Below, piece after piece: positions 1 to 9,447 of a stretch of DNA of 64,000 nt. Within the stretch, counting starts at the first letter, position 1. Each line of letters starts with the position of its first letter. This DNA is from CAYPNF01 sp964411985 (GTDB lineage: Bacteria > Verrucomicrobiota > Verrucomicrobiia > Limisphaerales > J093). The stretch spans positions 62,001 to 126,000 of the forward strand of contig CAYPNF010000016.1 of NCBI GenBank assembly GCA_964411985.1, in the 5' to 3' direction. Under the pieces are notes generated by a model. That model was not told the DNA's origin. It worked only from the letters and a program-made list of their open reading frames with translations, and did not search any database. The position numbers were made by a program, and so were the translations under genes.

Positions 1-1
1 C

Positions 2-895
2 GGCCCGGAAGTAATCAATGCCGAGGCCTTCGCCGGGCAGTTGGTGAAGCTCGAAAAGAGCGGACGCTACTTGCTCCTCGCCGGCGATACCGATGGACGG
101 GTCACCGAGTTGACCGGACTCGACACGCTGCGGCGTTTCGAAGGCTCGTGGGAACTGACCCCGGCCGACATCGCCCAAGCGGCCTCGGCACGGCAGGACT
201 ACGCCCGGCTCAAGGCCCGTGCCCAACGGCTGACCATCGCCCGCGGTCGCGGAGCCCTGGAGCTTGCCGAGCCAGTCACCCGAAACGTGGATGGGGGACG
301 CAGCTTTTCGGTTCGGGCGGCGTATGACGGCACCAACCTGTACCTTTCCTACGACGTCAAGAGCACGTCGGAATTGATCAACGCGATAACCGACCCGCAG
401 ATCATCTTCAAGGGGGGCAACCTCATTGACCTCCAGATCGCTACAGACCACGGCGCCAAACCGGACCGCCAGCAACCCGCCGCGGGAGACGTGCGCCTGC
501 TCGTGACTCGGCAACAGGACAAGGCGCTGGCCGTGCTTTTCCGGCCCAAGAGCGCAGCCCCGGCCAGCGAGCCGATCGTGCTGAAGTCACCGACGGGCGA
601 GGAGAGCTTTGCGACGATCACCACGACCGACCGGGTCAATCTGGATTACCGGCGAAAGGCTTCCGGCTTCACGGCTGTGGTGACCATTCCCCGCGATCTC
701 ATCGGCTGGACCCGGGCTGAGCCCGGCCGGCTCGTGACGATGGACGTGGGCTACTTGTTCGGTAACAGCACTGGCAACCGCTGCGCCCAGCGGGCCTACT
801 GGTCCAACAACGGCCGCACCGCCAACATCATTGACGACATCCCCAACGAAAGCCGGCTTGAGCCCGCACAGTGGGGCAACGCTTTGGTGGAGTAG
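2..895 (+). CDS. C-terminal part of a large secreted CBM9-type protein (5' end outside window)
   Basis: The reading frame is open to the left edge, so the true start lies outside the window and only about 297 residues are visible. The visible part resembles the last ~250 residues of the 1303-aa protein at 5303-9214: a stretch ending in an L.GLDT motif, then a beta-rich domain with F.G..EL-like spacing, and near the end a YWSN motif followed by DD and an E..WG tail. This layout fits a carbohydrate-binding family 9-like domain, as found at the C-terminus of large secreted propeller proteins. The domain assignment comes from the internal paralogue and general family knowledge. The next gene (redoxin) starts 45 bp downstream on the same strand, so the two may be cotranscribed. 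The natural ligand is unknown. Confidence 0.7.
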   Translation, partial: GPEVINAEAFAGQLVKLEKSGRYLLLAGDTDGRVTELTGLDTLRRFEGSWELTPADIAQAASARQDYARLKARAQRLTIARGRGALELAEPVTRNVDGGRSFSVRAAYDGTNLYLSYDVKSTSELINAITDPQIIFKGGNLIDLQIATDHGAKPDRQQPAAGDVRLLVTRQQDKALAVLFRPKSAAPASEPIVLKSPTGEESFATITTTDRVNLDYRRKASGFTAVVTIPRDLIGWTRAEPGRLVTMDVGYLFGNSTGNRCAQRAYWSNNGRTANIIDDIPNESRLEPAQWGNALVE

Positions 896-940
896 GCCCC
901 GCCGTTTCCATAGACGCAACCTCCTCCACACACAGCGCTC

Positions 941-1483
941 ATGACAACCAATCGCCTACGCATCCTCACCCTCGTCCTCTCGCTTCTTGCAAGCGCCTTC
1001 ATGGCTCGAGCCGAGAACCCCGCAGACTTCACCGTCGACTCCGCAGTGGATGGCTCTCAATTCCAGCTATCCAAGCAGCGCGGCAAGGTGGTCGTGCTCC
1101 ACTTCCTCCTGAAAACGGAGTGCCCGTTCTGCCTTAAGCACACGCACGACTATGCTGCGCTCGCGGCAACCACACCGGAGGTCGTCCACGTCTTCCTCAA
1201 GCCGGACAGCGTTGCCGAAATCAAGGCCTGGACCGGGAAACTCAGCAAAGACGATCTGAAAGAACTGCCCCGGATCTATCGCGACCCGGACGCCAAGCTG
1301 GCGACGCAATATGGCATCCCCGACGGCTACGCGTTCCACGGGCAGACCGTTCATTTCCCGGGGTTGGTCGCGCTCGATGCCAAGGGCAAGGAACTATTCC
1401 GCTACGTTGGCAAGAACAACAGCGACCGGATGAAGCCCAAGGACTTTACGGTAAAGTTGGCCGGGGCGACGACGAAACGATAA
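941..1483 (+). CDS. Secreted redoxin / AhpC-TSA-like thioredoxin-fold protein
   Basis: A 180-aa protein with an N-terminal signal peptide (hydrophobic residues about 8-20, cleavage probably after MARA). A peroxiredoxin/thioredoxin fold follows: the strand GKVVVLHF is followed by TECPFC, giving a CxxC pair at residues 61 and 64 in the usual active-site position. The later segment with DPDAKLATQYGIPD and a FPGLVALD strand matches the cis-Pro half of redoxins. It probably acts outside the cytoplasm as a thiol-disulfide or peroxide-reducing protein; the substrate cannot be told. It sits between two large secreted proteins on the same strand (45 bp after one, 50 bp before the next), which suggests one transcription unit and perhaps a role in disulfide maintenance of secreted proteins. 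That link is inference. Confidence 0.75.
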   Translation: MTTNRLRILTLVLSLLASAFMARAENPADFTVDSAVDGSQFQLSKQRGKVVVLHFLLKTECPFCLKHTHDYAALAATTPEVVHVFLKPDSVAEIKAWTGKLSKDDLKELPRIYRDPDAKLATQYGIPDGYAFHGQTVHFPGLVALDAKGKELFRYVGKNNSDRMKPKDFTVKLAGATTKR

Positions 1484-1533
1484 CCGTCGGGAAGCAGAAG
1501 TCCCCCCTCACGCACTACAGAAAAGACTCAAGC

Positions 1534-4500
1534 ATGAAAAACAAACCCCTTCTCTTAGGCGCTTTCGCAACGCTTGCCCTCATCACCTCGTCGCTCGCCG
1601 ATGTGCTCATTCCCTACTCCGTGCCTCGCGATGGGCGCACCTCGCTCGCGATTTACGACCAGGAAGGACGCATGGTGCGCACGCTTCTCACAGGCAAACC
1701 GCTGGCGAAGGGCGAACACACCGCGACCTGGGACGGACTCGACCGCTACGGCCGCGCGCTTTCTGTCGGCGAATACACCTGGAAGCAGCTCACGACGGAA
1801 GGGCTGCGCGCGGAGTTCATCACCCAAGTAGGGCAGAACACCGATCCCGCCTGGGAGAAAGCCACTGGCAATCATCAATCGCCGAATGCAGCCGCGATGG
1901 ATGCCACGGGCCTTTACCGGCAGGGCTCGGTCAACGAGGGGGGGCATTGGGGTGTGAAAACCGATCTGAACGGGCGAACCCTCTGGGTGAGCGACCGCAA
2001 CCAGGCCGATCCGTATATGGGCGGCGGCGAGGCCCTGACCCTCGTGAACGGGCGGCTGTTTGAACTGATGCGGGATGGAACCGTGTATGGCTCGGATGCC
2101 ACAACGGGCCACGTTCTCACCGGCAGTGACACGCAGCCCAAGCCATGGAATCTCCGCTGGGGATCCTTCGTGGCCCCGGCTGGGACATCCGACGACGCTC
2201 GGCGCAAGCGCAGCATCGAGGAACGCCCGCACGACTTGGCCGGCGATGCCGCCAACGGTCTGCTGGTGGCTGCGTATCCGCAGCATGACTCCATCGCCTG
2301 GTTTGACGCCCGGGACGGTCGGCAGGTCGACCAGGCTGAAGGTCTCCAGGGGCTGGCGGGAATTGCGGTGGCGCCCGACGGCACCGTGCATGCCATTGTG
2401 GAGGGTCGCGTGATATCTCTCAGCCGCAAGGACAAGACGCCGCGCGTCGTCATTCCTGCAGACCGGCTGGAAAGCCCCTGGCGCTTGGCGGTCAGCCCGA
2501 AGACGGGCGACCTCTTCGTGGCGGAGAACAGCGACTTGGCGAAAGGCACCGCGGTGGCGGCGGTGCCTGACGTCGCCGATGGCAAGACACCGAACATGGC
2601 GGAAGGCGTCAAGATCACATCCGCACCAAGGGAAAGCCATCACCAGGTGAAGCGCTTCACGTCGGACGGCCAGTTCGTGAAGGCCTTTGGCCGACCCCAA
2701 GGCCGGGGGGACGGAGCCTATGTGGCGACGGATTTCCGCGGGCTGACCGACATCGAAGCCGATGCCGAGGGCGGGTTCGTGGCGACGGAAGGAAACCACA
2801 CGCCACCCCGGCGCACTGCGCGTTTTGCTGCGGACGGCAAGCTGTTGCGCGAGTGGTTTGGCGCGCAGCACTATGGTGTCATCGCCTGTCCCGAACCCGA
2901 TAATCCGCGTTTTGTCTGGACACGGGCGAACGCCGATCTCCCCGGTTTGCTGCGATGGGAGGTGGATTACGTGAAGAAGACGTGCCGGCTGGCAGAAACC
3001 TACCAGGATTCGTTCGCCCATAACCGCTTTTTCCGGAATAACAGCTCCCATGGCTCCGCCGTTCCCACCGTCTTCCAACACCAAGGACGCATTTACATCT
3101 ACAACGGCGGCATGAGTTCCCTGACACTTTACCTGTACGACCGGGTCACGAAACGGGTGCGAGCCAGCAATGCCAGCGGCGGATCCGACGGCCGCGCCAT
3201 GATCTGGAACGACCTGAACGACGATGGACAGGTATCGGAAGACGAGCTTGTGCAACTCAACCGCAATGTGGTGGGCGGCTACATGGATCCCGCCGACCTC
3301 TCCCTGCGCACCACGCCGTTTGGAACGCGCTCTCAGGCCGGCCATCACCTCACGCCCGTTCGACTCACTACGGGAGGCACTCCGGTCTATGCCTGGAGCG
3401 GAGCAACCAAAGTCAAGGCATGGATAGAGAATGGGCGAGAGCATCATCCGCTGGATTTTCGCCACGCGGCGGACGGAAGTTGGTATGGAACCATTTCCGA
3501 CAGCCTCAGCAACCCCAACGAGGGCACGGAAAACCACGGTGCCTGGTATTACAACTCGTGCTCCGCCTTTGATCGACTCGTGAAATGGGACAAGCATGGG
3601 AACCCCCTCTGGAGCGTCGGCAAGCACAGCTCCGACGACGACCACGAACTCGGAACAACTGCGATGTCTCGCGGCCTGGTCGGGTTCACCCATGACTGCA
3701 TCGTCTGGGCCGATGCTTCCGACGAGGAGTCTGCCCGGCCCAGTGTCTGGACCGAGGACGGCCTCTTTGTGGACGAGTTGCTGCGCGTCCCGATCGACAA
3801 CCTGCGTAAGGAGGAATACGGGGAAGAGAATACCAATGAGTATCCGACGGGGCACCTCGCCACGGATCCCAAAACGGGCGACACCTATTTCTACGCGCTC
3901 AACTCGACCGGGGGCTCGCCTATTTACCGCATCAGCGGCTGGAACGGCTGGCACCGGGCCAGCGGCAAGATTAGGCTGGCGGCCGCCGCCACCCAACTGG
4001 CCAAGCGCGATGGCACCGGCCTGAAGGGCGAATACTTCAACACGCCCGACTGCACGGGCGAGCCGGTCTTGACGCGCACCGATCCGCTGGTGTTCTTCTA
4101 TTGGTTCGCAAAGAAGGACGGCTGGCCCAAGGGCATCAACCCGCAGAGCTTCTCCTGCCGCTGGACCGGCCACATCGAGGCACCCACAACCGAGCTATAC
4201 CGCTTTGTGTGGGAATCCTATGCCCCGTGGCGGGGGGAAGGCTGGGGCACTCCCGGTCGCCAGCGGTGGTTGAAGCTCTGGATCGGGGGCAATCTCATCC
4301 TGGACACCGGCGCAGGTCTTTACCGGGAAACCACGTTCGGCCTGCCTCAAGCCCAAGGTATCTACGCCGCACTGCCGCTCCAGGCAGGCGAACGCTACGA
4401 CCTGCGCCTCGAGGCCGGCTTCGCCACCAACGCCGTCGCCCGCTTCTGCTGGGAAACCCCCGGCCTGGACCGCCGCGCGATCCTGCCCGAGTTCCTGCAT

Positions 4501-5157
4501 CCCGAGCCCGGCCCAAGACGGAAGCTCGACATCCCGAGCGAACAGCGCCCCGAGGTCATCGCCGACTTCGGCTTCGAGGAGAAAAGTGGCGTGCTGTCGC
4601 GGAGCCGAGCCGGAGGTGACGTCTTTGGCCGCCTCACAGGCACCAGCCGACGCGTGCCAGGAAAGAGAGGCCGCGCGATCGAGCTGGAGGCCAAGGGCGA
4701 GTTTGGGCCCGCCCTATTCCCCATTGATGAAGAGCTTCGGCTGCCTGACACCGACTACACCGTCGCCTTCTGGTTCAGAACCACCGCCAAGGACGTGCGC
4801 CTGTGCGAAGCCAAACGCTACTCCAGTTACAACAACCGCTGGAGTGACCACGTTGTCCGACTCGAAGGAGGCAAGGTGCAGTTCCAACTCCAAGGCGACC
4901 AGGCCCTCGAAACACCCGGCGCCTTCCACGATGGTCAGTGGCACCATGTGGTCACCACCGTTGGCACGGGCGGGCAGCGTCTGCACGTGGACGGCAAGCT
5001 CATCGCCACCGGCAAGCTCACCCAACGCACCAAGACCAGCAACCGCCTCGGCCTGGACCTCGGGCCCGGAAGCGGAAACGCCATGGTGGCAATCGACGAA
5101 TTCAGGGTCTTTGGGCGCAGTCTCAACAGCATCGAGATCACCAAACTGGCGAAGTAA
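1534..5157 (+). CDS. Large secreted FlgD-Ig / NHL-like propeller protein with PA14 and LamG-like domains
   Basis: A 1207-aa protein with a signal peptide (hydrophobic segment about residues 5-20 ending SLAD). Residues ~22-90 form a FlgD-type Ig-like domain (SVPRDGRTSLAIYD, a GEHTATWDG motif, then GEYTW). Residues ~130-810 hold repeated six-bladed-propeller-like units of NHL style. About residues 829-960 look like a PA14 domain (GLKGEYFNTPDCTGEPV, FSCRWTGHIEAP). About residues 1008-1200 look like a LamG/concanavalin-type domain (ADFGFEE at the start, YTVAFWFRTT, DGQWHHVV, ending IDEFRVFGRSL). This build is typical of secreted glycan-binding proteins of Verrucomicrobiota and Planctomycetes. No catalytic domain is evident. 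It converges with the next gene across a repeated element. Confidence 0.8.
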   Translation: MKNKPLLLGAFATLALITSSLADVLIPYSVPRDGRTSLAIYDQEGRMVRTLLTGKPLAKGEHTATWDGLDRYGRALSVGEYTWKQLTTEGLRAEFITQVGQNTDPAWEKATGNHQSPNAAAMDATGLYRQGSVNEGGHWGVKTDLNGRTLWVSDRNQADPYMGGGEALTLVNGRLFELMRDGTVYGSDATTGHVLTGSDTQPKPWNLRWGSFVAPAGTSDDARRKRSIEERPHDLAGDAANGLLVAAYPQHDSIAWFDARDGRQVDQAEGLQGLAGIAVAPDGTVHAIVEGRVISLSRKDKTPRVVIPADRLESPWRLAVSPKTGDLFVAENSDLAKGTAVAAVPDVADGKTPNMAEGVKITSAPRESHHQVKRFTSDGQFVKAFGRPQGRGDGAYVATDFRGLTDIEADAEGGFVATEGNHTPPRRTARFAADGKLLREWFGAQHYGVIACPEPDNPRFVWTRANADLPGLLRWEVDYVKKTCRLAETYQDSFAHNRFFRNNSSHGSAVPTVFQHQGRIYIYNGGMSSLTLYLYDRVTKRVRASNASGGSDGRAMIWNDLNDDGQVSEDELVQLNRNVVGGYMDPADLSLRTTPFGTRSQAGHHLTPVRLTTGGTPVYAWSGATKVKAWIENGREHHPLDFRHAADGSWYGTISDSLSNPNEGTENHGAWYYNSCSAFDRLVKWDKHGNPLWSVGKHSSDDDHELGTTAMSRGLVGFTHDCIVWADASDEESARPSVWTEDGLFVDELLRVPIDNLRKEEYGEENTNEYPTGHLATDPKTGDTYFYALNSTGGSPIYRISGWNGWHRASGKIRLAAAATQLAKRDGTGLKGEYFNTPDCTGEPVLTRTDPLVFFYWFAKKDGWPKGINPQSFSCRWTGHIEAPTTELYRFVWESYAPWRGEGWGTPGRQRWLKLWIGGNLILDTGAGLYRETTFGLPQAQGIYAALPLQAGERYDLRLEAGFATNAVARFCWETPGLDRRAILPEFLHPEPGPRRKLDIPSEQRPEVIADFGFEEKSGVLSRSRAGGDVFGRLTGTSRRVPGKRGRAIELEAKGEFGPALFPIDEELRLPDTDYTVAFWFRTTAKDVRLCEAKRYSSYNNRWSDHVVRLEGGKVQFQLQGDQALETPGAFHDGQWHHVVTTVGTGGQRLHVDGKLIATGKLTQRTKTSNRLGLDLGPGSGNAMVAIDEFRVFGRSLNSIEITKLAK

Positions 5158-5171
5158 GAGCAAACGTCTTT

Positions 5172-5293
5172 GGGGTCACATCGACACCTTCTAGATTTGG
5201 CATACCCTTTCCATCGTTCGTAATGGTCTGCACATGCCCGGAGACCACCCCAACACTTACACGTCGTCAACTGTTGACTATCGAGATGCCCCC
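5172..5293. repeat. ~120-bp palindrome-ended repeat, copy 1 (MITE-like)
   Basis: This 122-bp segment lies between the stop codons of two convergent genes. It starts GGGGTCACATCGA and ends TCGAGATGCCCCC, an imperfect inverted repeat. Its interior shares the core CCATCGTTCGTAATGGTCTG and the end GACTATCGAGATG with the segment at 9239-9358. The two copies have the same orientation and bracket the gene at 5303-9214. No coding potential is evident inside. It may be a non-autonomous mobile element or a conserved bidirectional structure at gene ends. Confidence 0.75.
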
Positions 5294-5302
5294 TAAGGCG
5301 CA

Positions 5303-8300
5303 TTATTTGGTAAAAGTCAGTTCGCCCCAGTGTTTCGGTTCCAGCATGAGTTCGAAAACCGCATCGTCAGTGATGCCGGTATGCTGGTTGCTCCAGTAGG
5401 AGCGAAGACGGGTGCGCTGGCCGGCAGGGTCACCAAAGGTCACGCCGAAATCGCCGTGCAACACCTGTCCATCGGCCGGTTTCAATTCCAGCGTGGCCAA
5501 CGGAATGGCGGCTTCCACCACGTAACCATCGCCGCGGCGGGTGACCTTGATCCGGGCGGATTCCAGCACTTCCACGCTGTCCACCGTGTATTCCCTGATC
5601 ACGCCCGATGAGAAGATTCGGGGATGTTTGGCGGTGGCCACCGGTCGATAGAGAACGGCGGTGGCGGTGCCTTTGAAATTGCCAATGGACAAGCGTGCGT
5701 CGTGGAGGACGGCTTTATCGCGTTGGGCATCGGCCTGGGGATCGGTGCCCAGTTGGAAATCAACCGTATCGCCGCTGAGATAAAGATTCTCCGGTTGTTC
5801 GGCACCGTTGACCCAGGGTGTTTTGTCGGACACCTCCCAGGCCAGATAGAGGGTCTCCTGATCCCAGGCGGCGGCGCTGCGGGCGGCGGTGCCATTGGCC
5901 TTTTCGTAACGAACGATCTGCGCGGAGGCGAAATCCAGTTCGATATGGCCGGTGAACCGGGGTGTGGATTGGCGGACCGTCAGGCGGCGGGTTCCGGCGG
6001 CGCTTTGCAGCTGCTGATCGCGGAGGGTGCGGGCGCGAACGATGTCGGCGGCGGAAACAAGGATGGTTTTACCGGTGAGTTCCTGCACCGTGTCCAGGCC
6101 TGTGACTTCCAGGTTCCAGAAAGCGGTTTTACCGGCCTGGATATAAAGCTTGCCATCGGCGCCATGGGTGATGCTGCCGCCAAAATCTTCGCCTCCCATG
6201 CCAGGCGGACAATGGGACATGTCGGCGCCGGGAACCGCCTGCGCAGGCCATTGGACCTTCATTGGATCGCCCTCGAACAACTGGGTCAGATAGAACCCGG
6301 ATTCGGTGAGGATGTGCCATTCACCCATGTTCGAGGCGATGACCCAAACGTTACCAATAGGCCTGGGCAGCTGGGCCGCGCCGCAGGGGCCATAGGATCC
6401 GCGTATCATCCCGACCACGGGCGGGCAGGCATTATGAGAGCCATGCACCCCGTTGAAATTATCGGGATACGCCCAGAGCGTCTGGCCGGTGGCCATATCG
6501 GCACAAGTAAACACGGTGTGCGTTTCCGCATATTCACCGCCACGTATCACGACGCGCCCATCGACATTGCCGAATCCAGCAAACGGCATGCTTGCGGGTG
6601 CGGTCAGATCGTATTTCGGCGCGCCGCACGCGGTGAACCCGGTGAGCTTGAACTGGCTGGTGCCACAATAGAAAGAGAGGTCCGGACCCAGGTTCATATA
6701 CCAGCCGCTCAAGCGCAGTTCGCCATCGGCGCCGGAGATCTCATCGGGTTGACGCAGGCCGTCGCCATTGGCATCGGCCCAGACCATGGTGCGCGTAGCT
6801 TTGATCTTTTGACCCTGATCGGTGAGGGGCATTTCCTGTCCGTTTTGATCGACATAGTAGATCACCGTACGGAGCTGATACGTCGCATCGCCGAGGCGTT
6901 CGAAGATTTTCAACGGACCCAGGTTGAACGCCCAGTTGCCTGCTGCCGCCAGGTAGACCCGTCCGTTGGAGCCCCTGACGAAGCGGGCTGTCTCCATGCC
7001 ATCCCGGGTAATGACGGCGGTGCAGCGGGCGAGACCCGTCTGCGGGTCGATCCGCCATTCGCATCCCTGGCCGACCATCACATTGGGATCGGTTGGGCAA
7101 ATGGTGCCGCCCAGTGCTCCATAGCTGGTGGGGCCGAAGAACTCCTTGATGAGCTGGCCGGACTGGGGATTCCAGACACTCATGCGTTTGGGGAAACCGT
7201 CGGCTTCTGCGACCCAGAGCTGACCTGCGGCGTCAATGGCCAGGCTTGAAATGGCGCGAAAACCTTCGGGCTGCCACGCGCCGAGCGGGCGACGTCCACC
7301 GGGCAGTCCTATGGTTTTCTCGAGCTTCCATTTGGCGCCGCTGCTGTCATATTCCACATGGGAGAAAACCAGCACCTGGTTATCGGGTTCACGGGTGCCC
7401 ACATAAATGCGTCCGTCCTTATCAGCGGCAATGGCAGCCGCGTTGGTTACGGCCGCGATTTCTTTGGACGATATGTGAGGAAAGGCGCGTGTGCCAAAAT
7501 CGGCCACCACGGACTGGCCATTGGAACTGAGGCCGCACAGCGCCATGTCGAATCGATGTACCGAAGCCATCGCGCCCGGGGCAGTGCGTGGCATCTGGTG
7601 AATCAGCTTGCCGCTATCCGCATCCAGCACCGCCACAACATGATCGCCGGCAAAGCTGACGTAAAGTTTTCCCTCGCGAGCCGTGATGGCACTGGCTTTC
7701 ATCGGTTTGGAGGCGGCATTTGTGGGCCAGAGAGCTTTGAGATCCAGGTCCGCGGCCCCGGTGCCACCCCATTTCAGGTAGCTGCCATCTTTGGTGTTCA
7801 GTTTGTAAAGGGTGTCCCCTGAGTCGTTGGCTGAAACTCCGCCCATCACATAAAGCACGCCTGCCTCGGCCGCGAGCGCCTTGGCGCCCGCCATGCCACC
7901 CCGGTTGTTGGCCCACTGAACGCGCCCCTGCAAGTCGCAAGCCAGCACCGATTTGCCGGCCTCGGCGAAAGACCAACCCAGATACACCAATCGGTCATCG
8001 GCCGCCACCGCAATGGGGAGCCCGTGATCGCCGCCCCAGTTGCCACGACCGTCCGGGCTGTCCCAGGGGGCCGACCCGGCGTTGCAGGCCCAGCCACGGA
8101 GTTTCAGGCCGATCTCTTGGCGAACCAATGCCGTCCAGGAATATTCACCGGGAACAACGGGATCGCCCGGTTTAAGCCAGGACCAGTTGGAAAGCGCGTC
8201 CCACTTTACGGTTTGTTCGCCCTGGGGAAAGGCAGCAGCATTGAGGAACTGCCGCACCACCTGGCCCTGGGCATTTTTGATATTCAGAGAAACATAGCCG

Positions 8301-9214
8301 TCGAACGGCATGGTGAACGTGATGGGAATAATGCCCGGACGTTCCTGGGTTTTGACCAGGCCGGTCCAATCCACCACGGGAAGCCCCTGTTCCATGCGGG
8401 TGGCAAATTCACGGCTATCGGCCAAGCGCACCGGTTGGGGTTTGACGTGTCCCTGGGGTTCGAGCGTGGCGACGCCCCAGCATTGTGAAGCCATAAAGGC
8501 AAATATTCGATCCGGCGTGACCCCGGGCTTGAACAGATCCTTCAGGGTAAACCGACCTTTGGCGCCCAGCGTGAAGTTGGGTTCAAAGGTCAAAACCAGC
8601 GAATCACCTGCCTTGAGCGGTTGCCCATCGCGAGTCAATAACTTCCAGGGAATGGCCATCTCCTGGCTGTAACCTTTTCCATCGGGATTAACGGTGAACG
8701 CCTGTTGGGCAAGGTCGGTGGACTTGGCATCCTTGATGACGCCTTCCTTGAAATCCGTGCCTTGCTCCACTTTAACGACATCCAGGCCGTCGACGCCTTT
8801 CCAGCAGGTGAAATGCTGGCCGCGTTCCCGGGGTGTGCCCGGCCAGGAAATGGTGCGGAACTGAAGGCAGTCGCCGGCAAATCCGTGATCGGCAATGGTT
8901 TGACCGGGATTGTTCAGAGGCGTCTCATCCACCCACCGGGCCAGCACATAGAAATTCTCCGCATCATACATGGAGTGCAGCCAGATGGCGTATTTGGAGA
9001 GCTGCGTTTCCACTTCGTCGCAGGTGAAAATGCCGCCGGACAGGTCCCAGTCGCTGGTTTTGCCATCCACAGCCACAACGCCCGGAGCGGGCAGAGCGCG
9101 AAGGCCCAGGTTTTCAGTCTGCGTGGCTCGGGTGTTTACCGCGAACGCCAGGCACACCATCGTTAATCCTGTTTGGATAAAGGAATGAACCCGACAATTG
9201 AACGATTTAAACAT
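5303..9214 (-). CDS. Large secreted protein: CBM9-like, FlgD-Ig, propeller, CBM9-like
   Basis: A 1303-aa protein with an N-terminal signal peptide (hydrophobic segment about residues 14-28). About residues 35-255 form a first CBM9-like domain (DGKTSDWDLSGGIF, YVLARWVDETPLN, EMAIPW). About residues 293-365 form a FlgD-like Ig domain (ITFTMPFDGYVSLNIKN, GEQTVKWDAL, GEYSWTAL). About residues 375-1065 hold a long propeller-like repeat region, including calcium-loop-like DANGDG. About residues 1075-1303 hold a second CBM9-like domain (SAAAWDQETLYLAWEVSD, RSYWSNQ). It resembles the truncated protein at the left edge of the window. It probably binds polysaccharide outside the cell; no enzyme domain was recognised. 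The start codon is only 25 bp from the upstream palindromic repeat, so any promoter must lie in or beyond that repeat. Confidence 0.8.
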   Translation of the reverse strand: MFKSFNCRVHSFIQTGLTMVCLAFAVNTRATQTENLGLRALPAPGVVAVDGKTSDWDLSGGIFTCDEVETQLSKYAIWLHSMYDAENFYVLARWVDETPLNNPGQTIADHGFAGDCLQFRTISWPGTPRERGQHFTCWKGVDGLDVVKVEQGTDFKEGVIKDAKSTDLAQQAFTVNPDGKGYSQEMAIPWKLLTRDGQPLKAGDSLVLTFEPNFTLGAKGRFTLKDLFKPGVTPDRIFAFMASQCWGVATLEPQGHVKPQPVRLADSREFATRMEQGLPVVDWTGLVKTQERPGIIPITFTMPFDGYVSLNIKNAQGQVVRQFLNAAAFPQGEQTVKWDALSNWSWLKPGDPVVPGEYSWTALVRQEIGLKLRGWACNAGSAPWDSPDGRGNWGGDHGLPIAVAADDRLVYLGWSFAEAGKSVLACDLQGRVQWANNRGGMAGAKALAAEAGVLYVMGGVSANDSGDTLYKLNTKDGSYLKWGGTGAADLDLKALWPTNAASKPMKASAITAREGKLYVSFAGDHVVAVLDADSGKLIHQMPRTAPGAMASVHRFDMALCGLSSNGQSVVADFGTRAFPHISSKEIAAVTNAAAIAADKDGRIYVGTREPDNQVLVFSHVEYDSSGAKWKLEKTIGLPGGRRPLGAWQPEGFRAISSLAIDAAGQLWVAEADGFPKRMSVWNPQSGQLIKEFFGPTSYGALGGTICPTDPNVMVGQGCEWRIDPQTGLARCTAVITRDGMETARFVRGSNGRVYLAAAGNWAFNLGPLKIFERLGDATYQLRTVIYYVDQNGQEMPLTDQGQKIKATRTMVWADANGDGLRQPDEISGADGELRLSGWYMNLGPDLSFYCGTSQFKLTGFTACGAPKYDLTAPASMPFAGFGNVDGRVVIRGGEYAETHTVFTCADMATGQTLWAYPDNFNGVHGSHNACPPVVGMIRGSYGPCGAAQLPRPIGNVWVIASNMGEWHILTESGFYLTQLFEGDPMKVQWPAQAVPGADMSHCPPGMGGEDFGGSITHGADGKLYIQAGKTAFWNLEVTGLDTVQELTGKTILVSAADIVRARTLRDQQLQSAAGTRRLTVRQSTPRFTGHIELDFASAQIVRYEKANGTAARSAAAWDQETLYLAWEVSDKTPWVNGAEQPENLYLSGDTVDFQLGTDPQADAQRDKAVLHDARLSIGNFKGTATAVLYRPVATAKHPRIFSSGVIREYTVDSVEVLESARIKVTRRGDGYVVEAAIPLATLELKPADGQVLHGDFGVTFGDPAGQRTRLRSYWSNQHTGITDDAVFELMLEPKHWGELTFTK

Positions 9215-9238
9215 GCATGAAATGGAATAAACACCTTA

Positions 9239-9358
9239 GGGGTCATCTCTACCTCCGACATTTAGGCTACGTTTTCCATCGTTCGTAATGGTCTGCACAT
9301 GGCCGGAGACTATCCCACCACCTCCACGTCGTCCACTGTCGACTATCGAGATGACCCC
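9239..9358. repeat. ~120-bp palindrome-ended repeat, copy 2 (MITE-like)
   Basis: A 120-bp element with perfect 11-bp inverted termini: GGGGTCATCTC at 9239-9249 and GAGATGACCCC at 9348-9358. The interior matches copy 1 at 5172-5293, including the core CCATCGTTCGTAATGGTCTG. The element lies 25 bp upstream of the start codon of the minus-strand gene at 5303-9214, so the gene is bracketed by direct copies. Confidence 0.8.
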
Positions 9359-9447
9359 GTAGGGTACAATACTGCAGCTTTTGGACCCTCACTTCTTCTG
9401 ACAAGTCGACTCACGATTATCGGACTGCCCCTGGTGAGAGCCACTCC

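Noticed and set aside
1555..4173. Long open frame (872 codons) on the minus strand
   Set aside because: It lies antisense to the 1207-aa FlgD/PA14/LamG protein, whose domains are recognisable; the antisense peptide is Arg/Gly/Ala-rich with no domain. High GC produces such shadows.
5624..9166. Several plus-strand open frames within the 1303-aa minus-strand gene
   Set aside because: No recognisable domains, starts or ribosome-binding sites; the minus strand carries clear CBM9 and FlgD features over the whole length.
5172..9358. Composite transposon made of two flanking elements
   Set aside because: The elements are only ~120 bp with no transposase; no target duplication could be shown. They are reported only as MITE-like repeats.
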